The translations under genes and the position numbers were made by a program. A stretch of DNA of 64,000 nt from an uncultured Bryobacterales bacterium (GTDB lineage: Bacteria; Acidobacteriota; Terriglobia; Bryobacterales; UBA6623), in assembly GCA_958295955.1 (NCBI GenBank), contig OY282420.1, forward strand, positions 400,236 through 464,235. The letters are read 5' to 3'. The notes under the pieces are model-generated. The model had not been told where the DNA came from and made no database searches. It saw nothing but the letters and a program-made list of their open reading frames with translations. Of the stretch, positions 25,544 through 32,801 are shown piece by piece; the first letter of the stretch is position 1; every line of letters begins with the position of its first letter.

Positions 25544-26595
25544 GCGCGGAGAACCGCAGCGCAGGCGCATGGCTCCGCTCGCGGATTCCGGTGGACGAGC
25601 AAGCGCTCACGGCTATCGGCAGCGAGCCGATTCCGGGCCATCTCAAGCGCTGGTGGTGGTGCATCGGCGGGACTCCGGCCTACCTGTTTCTGGTGCAGGT
25701 CGCCGGCGGCATCCTGCTGACCTTCTACTACGTGCCCAGCCAGGAGCTCGCTTACGAGAGCGTCGCGGCAATCGGCGAGCAAGTCCGCTTCGGCTGGTAT
25801 CTGCGCAGCGTTCACAAGTGGGCCTCTCACTTGATGATCGCCACGCTGCTGCTGCACATGATGCGGGTTTTCTTTACCGGCGCCTACCGCGCGCCGCGGG
25901 AACTGAATTGGATGGTCGGCTGCGCCCTGCTGATCTTGACCTTGGGGGCGGGCTTCACCGGCTACTCGCTCGTCTGGGAGCAGCTTTCGTACTGGGGCGC
26001 GACCGTGGCCGCCAACCTGTCGGCGGCCGTGCCCTTCGTCGGCGAACGGCTGGCGGAATTTCTGCGCGGCGGCCCGACCGTGGGGCAGAACATGCTGACG
26101 CGGCTCTTCGTGCTGCACGTCGGCGCGATTCCCACGCTGACGATGGGCTGCATCGCCATCCACATCTACCTGGTTCGGGCGCACGGGGTGACCGAACTCG
26201 ACCTGCCGAAGAAAGAGAGAAAGACGTTCCCTTTCTTCCCGGACCATTTTCTTACTGAACTGGCGCTGGCGCTCTTCCTGATGTTCCTGCTCACGTGCCT
26301 GGCGCTGATCTTTCCGGCCGGCCTGTCGGAGAAGGCGAACCCGCTGGAGACGCCGGAGCACATCAAGCCCGAGTGGTATTTCCTGTGGGCCTTTCGTTGG
26401 CTCAAGCTGATGACCGAGCGGACGGCCATCGTCACGCAGGGCATCTTCCTGGCCGCGATCGTTTTCTGGCCCTTCGTGGACAAATGGCTGCGCCGCCGCA
26501 ATCCGCGAAGCGAGGCGAGCGTTGCCTTCGGCGCCGCGGGAGTGGCGCTGCTGCTGGCGCTGACCGTGTGGGAGGCGTTCGATTCGATTCCGTAA
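25540..26595 (+). CDS. cytochrome b of a Rieske/cytochrome b complex
   Basis: 351 residues. Heme-ligand histidines are seen in 'SVHKWASHLMIATLLLHMMRVF' (split here: 'VHKWASHLMI', 'LLLHMMRVF') and in 'LFVLHVGAIPTLTMGCIAIHIYL'; the Qo-site motif PEWY is present in 'HIKPEWYFLWAFRWLK'. The N-terminal half corresponds to cytochrome b6-like and the C-terminal half to a short subunit-IV-like part, fused in one chain. The frame is open upstream through the Rieske gene, but the overlapping ATG at 25540 is the credible start. Operon with the Rieske and octaheme genes (13 bp to the next). Confidence 0.93.
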   Translation: MSAENRSAGAWLRSRIPVDEQALTAIGSEPIPGHLKRWWWCIGGTPAYLFLVQVAGGILLTFYYVPSQELAYESVAAIGEQVRFGWYLRSVHKWASHLMIATLLLHMMRVFFTGAYRAPRELNWMVGCALLILTLGAGFTGYSLVWEQLSYWGATVAANLSAAVPFVGERLAEFLRGGPTVGQNMLTRLFVLHVGAIPTLTMGCIAIHIYLVRAHGVTELDLPKKERKTFPFFPDHFLTELALALFLMFLLTCLALIFPAGLSEKANPLETPEHIKPEWYFLWAFRWLKLMTERTAIVTQGIFLAAIVFWPFVDKWLRRRNPRSEASVAFGAAGVALLLALTVWEAFDSIP

Positions 26596-26608
26596 TGAGG
26601 AGGCGATT

Positions 26609-28084
26609 ATGACTCTTGAGAAAAAACAGACCGTGATCATCGCTCTCGCCGGCCTGTTCATGCTTTCGCTGCTGCTCGTCGCTTGGGTCGAAGGGGGCCG
26701 CCGGCGCGTGCTGCGCGCTCCCGATGCGGTGGTCACCGCGGAGAACGCCGATTGCGTGGACTGCCATAACGTGAAGTCTGCGGGCATCGTGCGCCAGTGG
26801 GAAATCAGCGAACACGCCCGGACGGGAATCGGCTGCCTTCAGTGCCATGCCGCGGAGCCCGGCGACGCGGACGGCTACATGCACGAGGGAACGCTGATCG
26901 CCACCATCGTCACGCCGCAGGACTGCGGGACGTGCCATGCACGGGAAACGGCCGAGTTCGAGGCCAGCCACCATGCCAAGGGCGGAGAGATTCTGGGCAG
27001 CCTGGACAACGTTCTTGCCGAAGTCGTCGAAGGATTTACCCGTTTCGACGCGCAGGGCAACAAGGTCGAGACGTCCGCGGCCGCGGTGAGCGGCTGCCTG
27101 CAATGCCACGGCTCAGAGGTGCGCGTGCTGGAGGACGGCAAGTTGGACCCCGCAACCTGGCCCAATACCGGCATCGGACGGATCAACCCGGACGGCTCGC
27201 GCGGCTCTTGCACGGCCTGCCACTTGCGGCACAGCTTCTCCCGGGCGCAGGCTCGCGCGCCGGAAAACTGCGGCCGCTGCCATCTCGGCCCGGACCATCC
27301 CCAACTGGAGGTTTACCAATCTTCCAAGCACGGCATCGCATTCGAAGCCAACCGCGCGCGGTTCGAGCCGCTGATGGAAGAGAAGGAATGGGTTCCGGGA
27401 CGCGATTTCGAGCAGGGCCCCACCTGCACGACATGCCATATGAGCGCGACCCGCACCCTGCCGTTGACTCACGACGTGGGCGAGCGCATCTCCTGGACCT
27501 TGCGGCCGGCCGTATCCGAGAAGATCGACGCGGCGGCGGCCAAGCAGGGCAAGAGCGTGAAGAGTTGGCAGGACCGCCGCGGCGACATGCAGGAAGTATG
27601 CGCAAGCTGCCATGCGCCGGAATGGGTCGGGAACTGGTACGAGCAGTTCGACAACCTGGTCAACCTGTACAACGACAAGTTCGGACGGCCCGCGAGCGCA
27701 CTGTTCCAACAGGCCCGCGCCGACGGGCTGCTGACCCCGGTCGAATTCGACGAAGAGCTGGAGTTCACCTATTTCTTCCTGTGGCATCACGAGGGGCGGC
27801 GCGCCCGGCACGGCGCGGCGATGATGGGTTCGGACTACACCCAGTGGCACGGCATGTACGAGGTCGCCCACCGCTTTTACATGGAATTCGTTCCCCAGTT
27901 GCGGGAGTTGATCGCGCATCACCGCGGCGGCGGCAAGGCGCCCGCCGCCCGCCGGCTCGCCGCCGCCCTGGACGAAACGCTCAACTCGGAGATGCACCGC
28001 TGGTTCCTGGGAAAAACGAGCAGCGCGGAGTCGGCCGCCCGCGCCGCGGCCGCGGCGGAGTTCAAGAAGCGCTACTCGCAGTGA
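26609..28084 (+). CDS. octaheme c-type cytochrome, HAO-like
   Basis: 491 residues, ATG with 'AGGAGG' 8 bases upstream. A single N-terminal hydrophobic helix ('VIIALAGLFMLSLLLVAW') exports or anchors it. Eight CxxCH heme-binding motifs occur at residues about 49, 76, 106, 163, 201, 221, 273 and 331. The late block 'HHEGRRARHGAAMMGSDYTQ' and 'WHGMYEVAHRFYMEF' is characteristic of hydroxylamine-oxidoreductase-like octaheme cytochromes. Some HAO-family members oxidise hydroxylamine, others reduce nitrite, and only experiment can tell. Encoded with Rieske and cytochrome b, so it may be the electron-exchanging partner of that quinol complex. Confidence 0.88.
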   Translation: MTLEKKQTVIIALAGLFMLSLLLVAWVEGGRRRVLRAPDAVVTAENADCVDCHNVKSAGIVRQWEISEHARTGIGCLQCHAAEPGDADGYMHEGTLIATIVTPQDCGTCHARETAEFEASHHAKGGEILGSLDNVLAEVVEGFTRFDAQGNKVETSAAAVSGCLQCHGSEVRVLEDGKLDPATWPNTGIGRINPDGSRGSCTACHLRHSFSRAQARAPENCGRCHLGPDHPQLEVYQSSKHGIAFEANRARFEPLMEEKEWVPGRDFEQGPTCTTCHMSATRTLPLTHDVGERISWTLRPAVSEKIDAAAAKQGKSVKSWQDRRGDMQEVCASCHAPEWVGNWYEQFDNLVNLYNDKFGRPASALFQQARADGLLTPVEFDEELEFTYFFLWHHEGRRARHGAAMMGSDYTQWHGMYEVAHRFYMEFVPQLRELIAHHRGGGKAPAARRLAAALDETLNSEMHRWFLGKTSSAESAARAAAAAEFKKRYSQ

Positions 28085-28224
28085 CCCCAACGTTGACAAC
28101 GGAACAGCGGCGGCGGTAGCTCCGCAAGCGGCATGCCCCGCAACGTCAATCGACGCGAAGCGTTCGAGCGCCTGCCCGGTTTCTTGCTCGCTCCCCCGCT
28201 GCTGCTCGCGGCCGAAAAGCCCGG
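28080..28224 (+). repeat. direct repeat, left copy: upstream region and 5' end of the alpha-hydroxy-acid oxidase gene
   Basis: Directly after the octaheme cytochrome stop the sequence is highly similar (roughly 85-90 percent by eye) to 39376-39525. Shared blocks include 'acgttgacaacgg', 'cgcaagcggcatg' and 'cgcgaagcgttcgagcgcct'. Homology ends at about 28224, in 'gccgaaaagcccg'. The right copy continues into the complete gene at 39428. Confidence 0.8.
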
Positions 28225-28225
28225 C
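28132..28225 (+). pseudogene. truncated 5' fragment of alpha-hydroxy-acid oxidase gene
   Basis: Reads MPRNVNRREAFERL... followed by 'PGFLLAPPLLLAAEKP', against 'SVNRREAFERLAGFLLASP' of the intact gene at 39428. Only about 31 codons survive; the sequence then diverges to unrelated DNA (28226-28305, nothing recognised), which leads into a PPK2 remnant on the other strand. Marks the left end of the 11-kb block described in the findings. Confidence 0.75.
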
Positions 28226-28305
28226 TACCCGTTCTTCGCTGTCCGTCGGCAACGGTAAGGTTGTAGGAGAAATGCTCGGTTGCCGCGCCGGCTGGAAGAG
28301 CATCG

Positions 28306-28720
28306 GTGGAAATCGCAGCCGGCCGGGCGTACCTCTTGTCGTTCGCCGAGATCGCGTTCCAGGGGATCGTGTCGATGGAGGTCAGCCGCAGCATGTCCTC
28401 CGTCGCCGTTGCGTATTCCGCCCACCGCGAGCAATTACGCAGATTTCCCTCGCAGAGCTTCCGGCGCCTGAAACGGTCTCGGCAGCGAGTCATCCGCTCA
28501 TCCTTCACGATGCGCATGCCTCTGTCGAAGAGCATGCGTTCGAACTCGTCGATCTCTCCGTAGGCGCGGCGCTTCCGGAGCCGGTAGGCCGCGGCCACTT
28601 CCTTGAGGCGAAGTTGGAGCCGAGACAGTTCCTTTTCGTACGCGCCTCGGTCGGCGCGCGGCGTCATGTCCGATCCGGCGAGTTGCGAGCCTTCGGCGTG
28701 GTATGACAGCAGCGGCAAGC
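28306..28720 (-). pseudogene. broken polyphosphate kinase 2 gene
   Basis: Reading leftwards, '[19 protein letters not shown]', '[10 protein letters not shown]' then jumps straight to 'YGEIDEFERMLFD', 'RRKLCEGNLRNCSRWAEYAT' and 'IPWNAISANDKRYARP'. Compared with the intact PPK2 at 24026-24889, about 90 codons from just after 'KRRA' to just before 'YEEINEFERM' are missing, which removes Walker A, the lid and Walker B. A second short loss removes the 'IFLHIT' strand. The 3' end is lost too. It cannot be active. It is much closer to the fragment at 37888-38094 than to the intact gene. Confidence 0.8.
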
Positions 28721-29170
28721 GCAACGGTCGCCGCCGTCTCGCCGGCGTTTTTCAACTGGGTCAACAACGCCGACGGGCGCAACCCGCTGATGGCGCTGCA
28801 CGGCGGCGGCCCCGACCTGGTCGGCGCGCCCGGCCTGCTGCCCGGAGCCGAGTTCACGCCGGCCGCGCCCGGCGAGGTCGTCACGCTGTACGGGACGGGT
28901 TTCGGGCCGACCGAGCCGGCTATCGCTGCGGGTCGCATCCCGGTCGCGGCGGCCAATCTGACGAACGCGGTCGCCTTTACCGTGGGCGGCATCGCCGTTG
29001 CCGCGCAAGACGTGCTCTACGCCGGCGCGTCGCCCTGCTGCGCCGGCCTCTATCAATTCACGGTGCGCCTGCCCGCCGACGTCCCCGACGGCGACGCAAC
29101 CGTCACCGCCGTCGTGCAGGGCGTCTCCACGCCCGAAGGACCGTACCTCACCGTCCGCCGCCCGCAGTGA
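28703..29170 (+). pseudogene. truncated TIGR03437-type C-terminal domain (remnant of a third NHL gene)
   Basis: A 155-codon open frame that begins inside the domain: 'ASATVAAVSPAFFNWVNNAD', 'GAPGLLPGAEFTPAAPGEVV', 'TLYGTGFGPTEPAIAAGRIP', ending 'STPEGPYLTVRRPQ'. It corresponds to the last part of the two complete NHL genes that follow, without signal peptide or NHL repeats. The left junction fuses it back to back with the PPK2 remnant at about 28700. The ATG at 28703 lies in PPK2-derived sequence and is probably accidental. Its first 30 bases match 35473-35500 in gene 3 more closely than gene 2, evidence of mosaic exchange. Confidence 0.75.
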
Positions 29171-29304
29171 CCGCGCAAATCGTCGCCTTGCTCGACGAGC
29201 AAATCGCCCGCGGGCGCAGCACGCCGGGAGCGAAGCCGCCAAACGACGTTCCCGAGGTCGCAGTGCATCGCAACGCGCGGCCCTGCTCAAGCGGTAGCGG
29301 TTGA
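29167..29304 (+). pseudogene. possible sulfatase C-terminal tail (45 codons), copy A
   Basis: A GTG overlaps the preceding stop (GTGA) and opens a 45-codon frame whose 'DEQIARGRSTPGAKPPNDVP' resembles the last residues of arylsulfatase-like proteins ('..GRSTPG...ND..V'). No sulfatase body is present. It may be a relic fused behind the NHL gene during duplication, or a short translated ORF; it is conserved in copy B (32517-32654), where two amino acids differ. Confidence 0.4.
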
Positions 29305-29413
29305 ATATTCAGCAGACGCGGGGCGTTTCATTTTAGGGGAAATTTCATCGCATTTTATTGGGGATTTTACAGCCCCGCAGGCCGCGAAGAATTCCGGGCC
29401 GCGCGTTTTGCCG

Positions 29414-29440
29414 TTGACAGGGCGTTGGCGGATAGAATAC
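29414..29440 (+). promoter_or_regulatory. putative sigma-70-type promoter of NHL gene 2
   Basis: TTGACA at 29414-29419 and GAATAC at 29435-29440 are separated by 15 bp, 12 bp ahead of the ATG at 29452. The -35 hexamer is perfect and is kept in copy B (32764) although the spacer has changed, which supports it. The spacing is short and the distance to the ATG leaves almost no 5' leader. Confidence 0.4.
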
Positions 29441-29451
29441 CTTTGTCGCAC

Positions 29452-32400
29452 ATGAGCGGCACGCAGCACAATAATTTTCTTTCGATGCAAAAAGATTGGC
29501 GCGAGAGCTCGACTCCGCGCCCGGATAATCTTAGCGCGGGCCGCGCGTTTTCCGCTCTTCTCTCTCCCTTCCCGGACTCGGTTCTCTTCGCTCTCTTCTT
29601 CAGGTTCTCCGCTCTTGCCGCCCCGCTCAGGCGGTCTTGCTCTGCGCTGACCCTTGCCGCGCTGTCTGTAGCGGTTGCCGGTGCGCAGCCCGCGGGCGAT
29701 TGGACCATCGAGACGGTCGCAGGGGGCGGCAGCTCCCTCGGGGACGGGGACAACGTCGCGGCTGTGGCGGCGCTACTGAACGACCCCACCGGCGTGGCGC
29801 TGGACGGCGCGGGCAACCTGTACATCGCCGATGCCGAAAACCACCGCATCCGCAAGGTGGACGCTGCGGGGGTGATCTCCACGGTGGCGGGCGCCGGGAC
29901 GGAAGGCTACAACGGGGACGGCGGCGCGGCTACGGCGGCGCAACTGAACTACCCCGTAGGCGTGGCGGTGGACGGCTCGGGCAACCTGTACATCGCCGAT
30001 TTGGGCAACCACCGCATCCGCAAGGTGGACTCTGCGGGGGGGATCTCCACGGTGGCGGGCGCCGGGAGCACCGGGGAGTCCGGCGGCGGCTTCGGCGGGG
30101 ACGGCGGCCCGGCTACGGCGGCGCAACTGCGCAGCCCCGCCGGCGTGGCGCTGGACGGCGCGGGCAACCTGTACATCGCCGATGCTTTGAACAACCGCAT
30201 CCGCAAGGTGGACTCTGCGGGGACGATCACCACGGTGGCGGGCGCCGGGACGGAAGGCTTCAGCGGGGACGGCGGCCCGGCTACGGCGGCGCAACTGTAC
30301 CGGCCCGCCGGCGTGGCGCTGGACGGAGCGGGCAACCTGTACATCGCCGATTTTGGCAACAACCGCATCCGCAAGGTGGACGCTGCGGGGGTGATCTCCA
30401 CGGTGGCGGGCGCCGGGAGCACCGGGGAGTCCGGCGGCGGCTTCGGCGGGGACGGCGGCCCGGCCACTGCGGCGCGGCTGTACCTCCCCAGGGGCGTGGC
30501 GCTGGACGGCGCGGGCAACCTGTACATCGCCGATCTGCTCAACCACCGCATCCGCAAGGTGGACGCTGCGGGGGTGATCTCCACGGTGGCGGGCGCCGGG
30601 AGCACCGGGGAGTCCGGCGGCGGCTTCGGCGGGGACGGCGGCCCGGCCGTTGCGGCGCGACTGAACTTCCCCGTAGGCGTGGCGGTGGACGGCTCGGGCA
30701 ACCTGTACATCGCCGATACGGACAACGACCGCATCCGCAAGGTGGACGCTGCGGGGGTGATCTCCACGGTGGCGGGAGGAGGCTACGGCGGGGACGGCGG
30801 CCCGGCTGTGGCGGCGCAACTGGACTGGCCCTTCGACGTGGCGCTGGACGGAGCGGGCAACCTGTACATCGCCGATTGGCTCCACAACCGCATCCGCAAG
30901 GTGGACGCTGCGGGGGTGATCTCCACGGTGGCGGGAGGTGGGTCGTCATTGGGGGACGGCGGCCCGGCTACGGCGGCGCAACTGAACTTCCCCGAAGGCG
31001 TGGCGCCGGACGGAGCCGGCAACCTGTACATCGCCGATACATACAACAACCGCATCCGCAAGGTGGACGCTGCGGGGGTGATCTCCACGGTGGCGGGAGG
31101 TGGGTCGTCATTGGGGGACGGCGGCCCGGCTACGGCGGCGCAACTGAGCGGACCCAGTGGCGTGGCGGTGGACGGAGCGGGCAACCTGTACATCGCCGAT
31201 AGGGGCAACCGGCGCATCCGCAAGGTGGACGCTGCGGGGGTGATCTCCACGGTGGCGGGAGGTGGGTCGTCATTGGGGGACGGCGGCCCGGCTACGGCGG
31301 CGCGACTGAACTTCCCCGTAGGCGTGGCGCTGGACGGCTCGGGCAACCTGTACATCGCCGATACGGACAACAACCGCATCCGCAAGGTGGACGCTGCGGG
31401 GGTGATCTCCACGGTGGCGGGCGACGGGACATGTTGCTACAGCGGGGACGGCGGCCCGGCCGTGGAGGCGCAACTGAGCGGACCCAGTGGCGTGGCGGTG
31501 GACGCCGCGGGCAACCTGTACATCGCCGATACGGAAAACGAACGCATCCGCAAAGTGGACGCTGCGGGGGTGATCTCCACGGTGGCGGGCGACGGGACGC
31601 ATGGCTTCGGCGGGGACGGCGGCGCGGCTACGGCGGCGCAACTGCGCAGACCCCGTGGCGTGGCGCCGGACGGAGCGGGCAACCTCTACATCGCCGATAC
31701 TTGGAACGATCGCATCCGCCGCTTGACGCCGCCCGCCATGCCCACGCCCAGCATCTCTGCGGGCGGCGTCGTGCTGGCCAGCGGAACCCCGCTGGTGAGC
31801 CGCATCTCGCCCAACGCGATCATTTCCGTCTTCGGACAGGGTTTCGCCGGGACGCGGACGCTGAACCCCGTCATCGACGCCGACGGCGGCATTGCCGTCA
31901 ACCTGGCCGCTACCTGCCTGCAGATCGGCGGCAAGCGCGCCCCGCTGTTCATAGTGACTCCGGGGCAGATCAACGCCCAGGTTCCGCACGACCTGGCGCC
32001 GGGAGAGGCGGCGTTGACCGTCACCCGCGGCTGCGGAACGACGAACGCACAGCGCAGCCCGGCGGAAACGGTTGCGGTCCGTACAGTCTCGCCGGCCTTC
32101 TTCAACTTCGTGAGCAACCCCGACGGGCGCAACCCGGTCGTGGCGCTGCACGGCGGAGGGCCGGGCTTTGTGGGAGCGCCCGGCCTGCTTCCCGGCGTAG
32201 AGTTCACGCCCGCCGCGCCGGGCGAGGTCGTCACGCTGTACGGGACCGGTTTCGGGGCGACCGAACCGGCCCTGGAAACGGGCGAGATACCGTCCCGTGC
32301 GGTCGATCTGGCGAACGCGGTCTTGTTTACCTTCGGCGGCATTGCGGTTCCTCCGGCGGACATCCTGTACAAGGGCGCGGCGCCCGGCCTCGCCGGGGTC

Positions 32401-32520
32401 TATCAGTTTGCGGTGCGCCTGCCGTCCAACCTCCCCGCCGGCAACGCAACCGTCACGGCCACAGTGCAGGGCGTCTCCACGCCCGAAGGACCGTACCTCA
32501 CCGTCCGCCGCCCGCAGTGA
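29452..32520 (+). CDS. secreted NHL-repeat protein with TIGR03437-type C-terminal domain (1022 aa)
   Basis: ATG chosen because the same start is conserved in the following paralogue. A long n-region leads to the signal sequence 'LTLAALSVAVAGAQPAGDW'. Twelve NHL repeats follow (about 54-63 residues each, residues about 110-760), each with 'GVALDGAGNLYIAD', two variable residues, 'N.RIRKVDAAG' and 'VISTVAG'. The dipeptides after YIAD run AE, LG, AL, FG, LL, TD, WL, TY, RG, TD, TE, TW. Repeats are almost identical as DNA outside those codons. The C-terminal about 230 residues are the Solibacter-type domain ('ISPNAIISVFGQGF', 'APLFIVTPGQINAQVPHDLA', 'VVTLYGTGFGATEPA'). Twelve repeats suggest two six-bladed propellers that bind ligands outside the cell. 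No catalytic residues recognised. Confidence 0.88.
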   Translation: MSGTQHNNFLSMQKDWRESSTPRPDNLSAGRAFSALLSPFPDSVLFALFFRFSALAAPLRRSCSALTLAALSVAVAGAQPAGDWTIETVAGGGSSLGDGDNVAAVAALLNDPTGVALDGAGNLYIADAENHRIRKVDAAGVISTVAGAGTEGYNGDGGAATAAQLNYPVGVAVDGSGNLYIADLGNHRIRKVDSAGGISTVAGAGSTGESGGGFGGDGGPATAAQLRSPAGVALDGAGNLYIADALNNRIRKVDSAGTITTVAGAGTEGFSGDGGPATAAQLYRPAGVALDGAGNLYIADFGNNRIRKVDAAGVISTVAGAGSTGESGGGFGGDGGPATAARLYLPRGVALDGAGNLYIADLLNHRIRKVDAAGVISTVAGAGSTGESGGGFGGDGGPAVAARLNFPVGVAVDGSGNLYIADTDNDRIRKVDAAGVISTVAGGGYGGDGGPAVAAQLDWPFDVALDGAGNLYIADWLHNRIRKVDAAGVISTVAGGGSSLGDGGPATAAQLNFPEGVAPDGAGNLYIADTYNNRIRKVDAAGVISTVAGGGSSLGDGGPATAAQLSGPSGVAVDGAGNLYIADRGNRRIRKVDAAGVISTVAGGGSSLGDGGPATAARLNFPVGVALDGSGNLYIADTDNNRIRKVDAAGVISTVAGDGTCCYSGDGGPAVEAQLSGPSGVAVDAAGNLYIADTENERIRKVDAAGVISTVAGDGTHGFGGDGGAATAAQLRRPRGVAPDGAGNLYIADTWNDRIRRLTPPAMPTPSISAGGVVLASGTPLVSRISPNAIISVFGQGFAGTRTLNPVIDADGGIAVNLAATCLQIGGKRAPLFIVTPGQINAQVPHDLAPGEAALTVTRGCGTTNAQRSPAETVAVRTVSPAFFNFVSNPDGRNPVVALHGGGPGFVGAPGLLPGVEFTPAAPGEVVTLYGTGFGATEPALETGEIPSRAVDLANAVLFTFGGIAVPPADILYKGAAPGLAGVYQFAVRLPSNLPAGNATVTATVQGVSTPEGPYLTVRRPQ

Positions 32521-32654
32521 CCGCGCAAATCGTCGCCTTGCTCGACGAGCAAATCGCCCGCGGGCGCAGCACTCCGGGAGCGAAGCTGCCAAACGACGTT
32601 CCCGAGGTCGCAGCGCATCGCAACGCGCGGCCCTGCTCAAGCGGTAGCGGTTGA
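32517..32654 (+). pseudogene. possible sulfatase C-terminal tail (45 codons), copy B
   Basis: Second copy of the 45-codon frame that overlaps the NHL-gene stop as GTGA. Reads 'RGRSTPGAKLPNDVPEVAAH'; only two residues differ from copy A (P to L, V to A). See copy A for interpretation. Confidence 0.4.
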
Positions 32655-32763
32655 ATATTCAGCAGACGCGGGGCGTTTCATTTTAGGTGAAATTTCACCG
32701 CATTTTATTGGGGATTTTACAGCCCCCGCAGGCCACGAAAAATTCCGGGCCGCGCGTTTTGCC

Positions 32764-32790
32764 TTGACAAGGCGCCGGCGGATGGAATAC
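32764..32790 (+). promoter_or_regulatory. putative promoter of NHL gene 3
   Basis: TTGACA at 32764-32769 and GAATAC at 32785-32790 with the same 15-bp spacing as in copy A, 11 bp before the ATG at 32802. Conservation of both hexamers over a changed spacer is the main support. Confidence 0.4.
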
Positions 32791-32801
32791 CTTTGTCGCA
32801 C

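Larger units (their letters stand above)
29117..29830 (+). repeat. tandem duplication, copy A (TIGR03437 end, leader, signal peptide, first NHL repeat)
   Basis: Nearly identical to 32467-33180 with an offset of exactly 3350 bp held through the stop codon, the 280-bp leader, the ATG and the signal peptide. Includes the end of one gene and the start of the next, so the duplicated unit is the whole gene plus its promoter. Confidence 0.85.

Noticed and set aside
29785-31725. Target of a diversity-generating retroelement
   Set aside because: No reverse transcriptase or template repeat was seen and substitutions involve all bases, not only adenines; variation occurs in every repeat instead of one C-terminal variable region.
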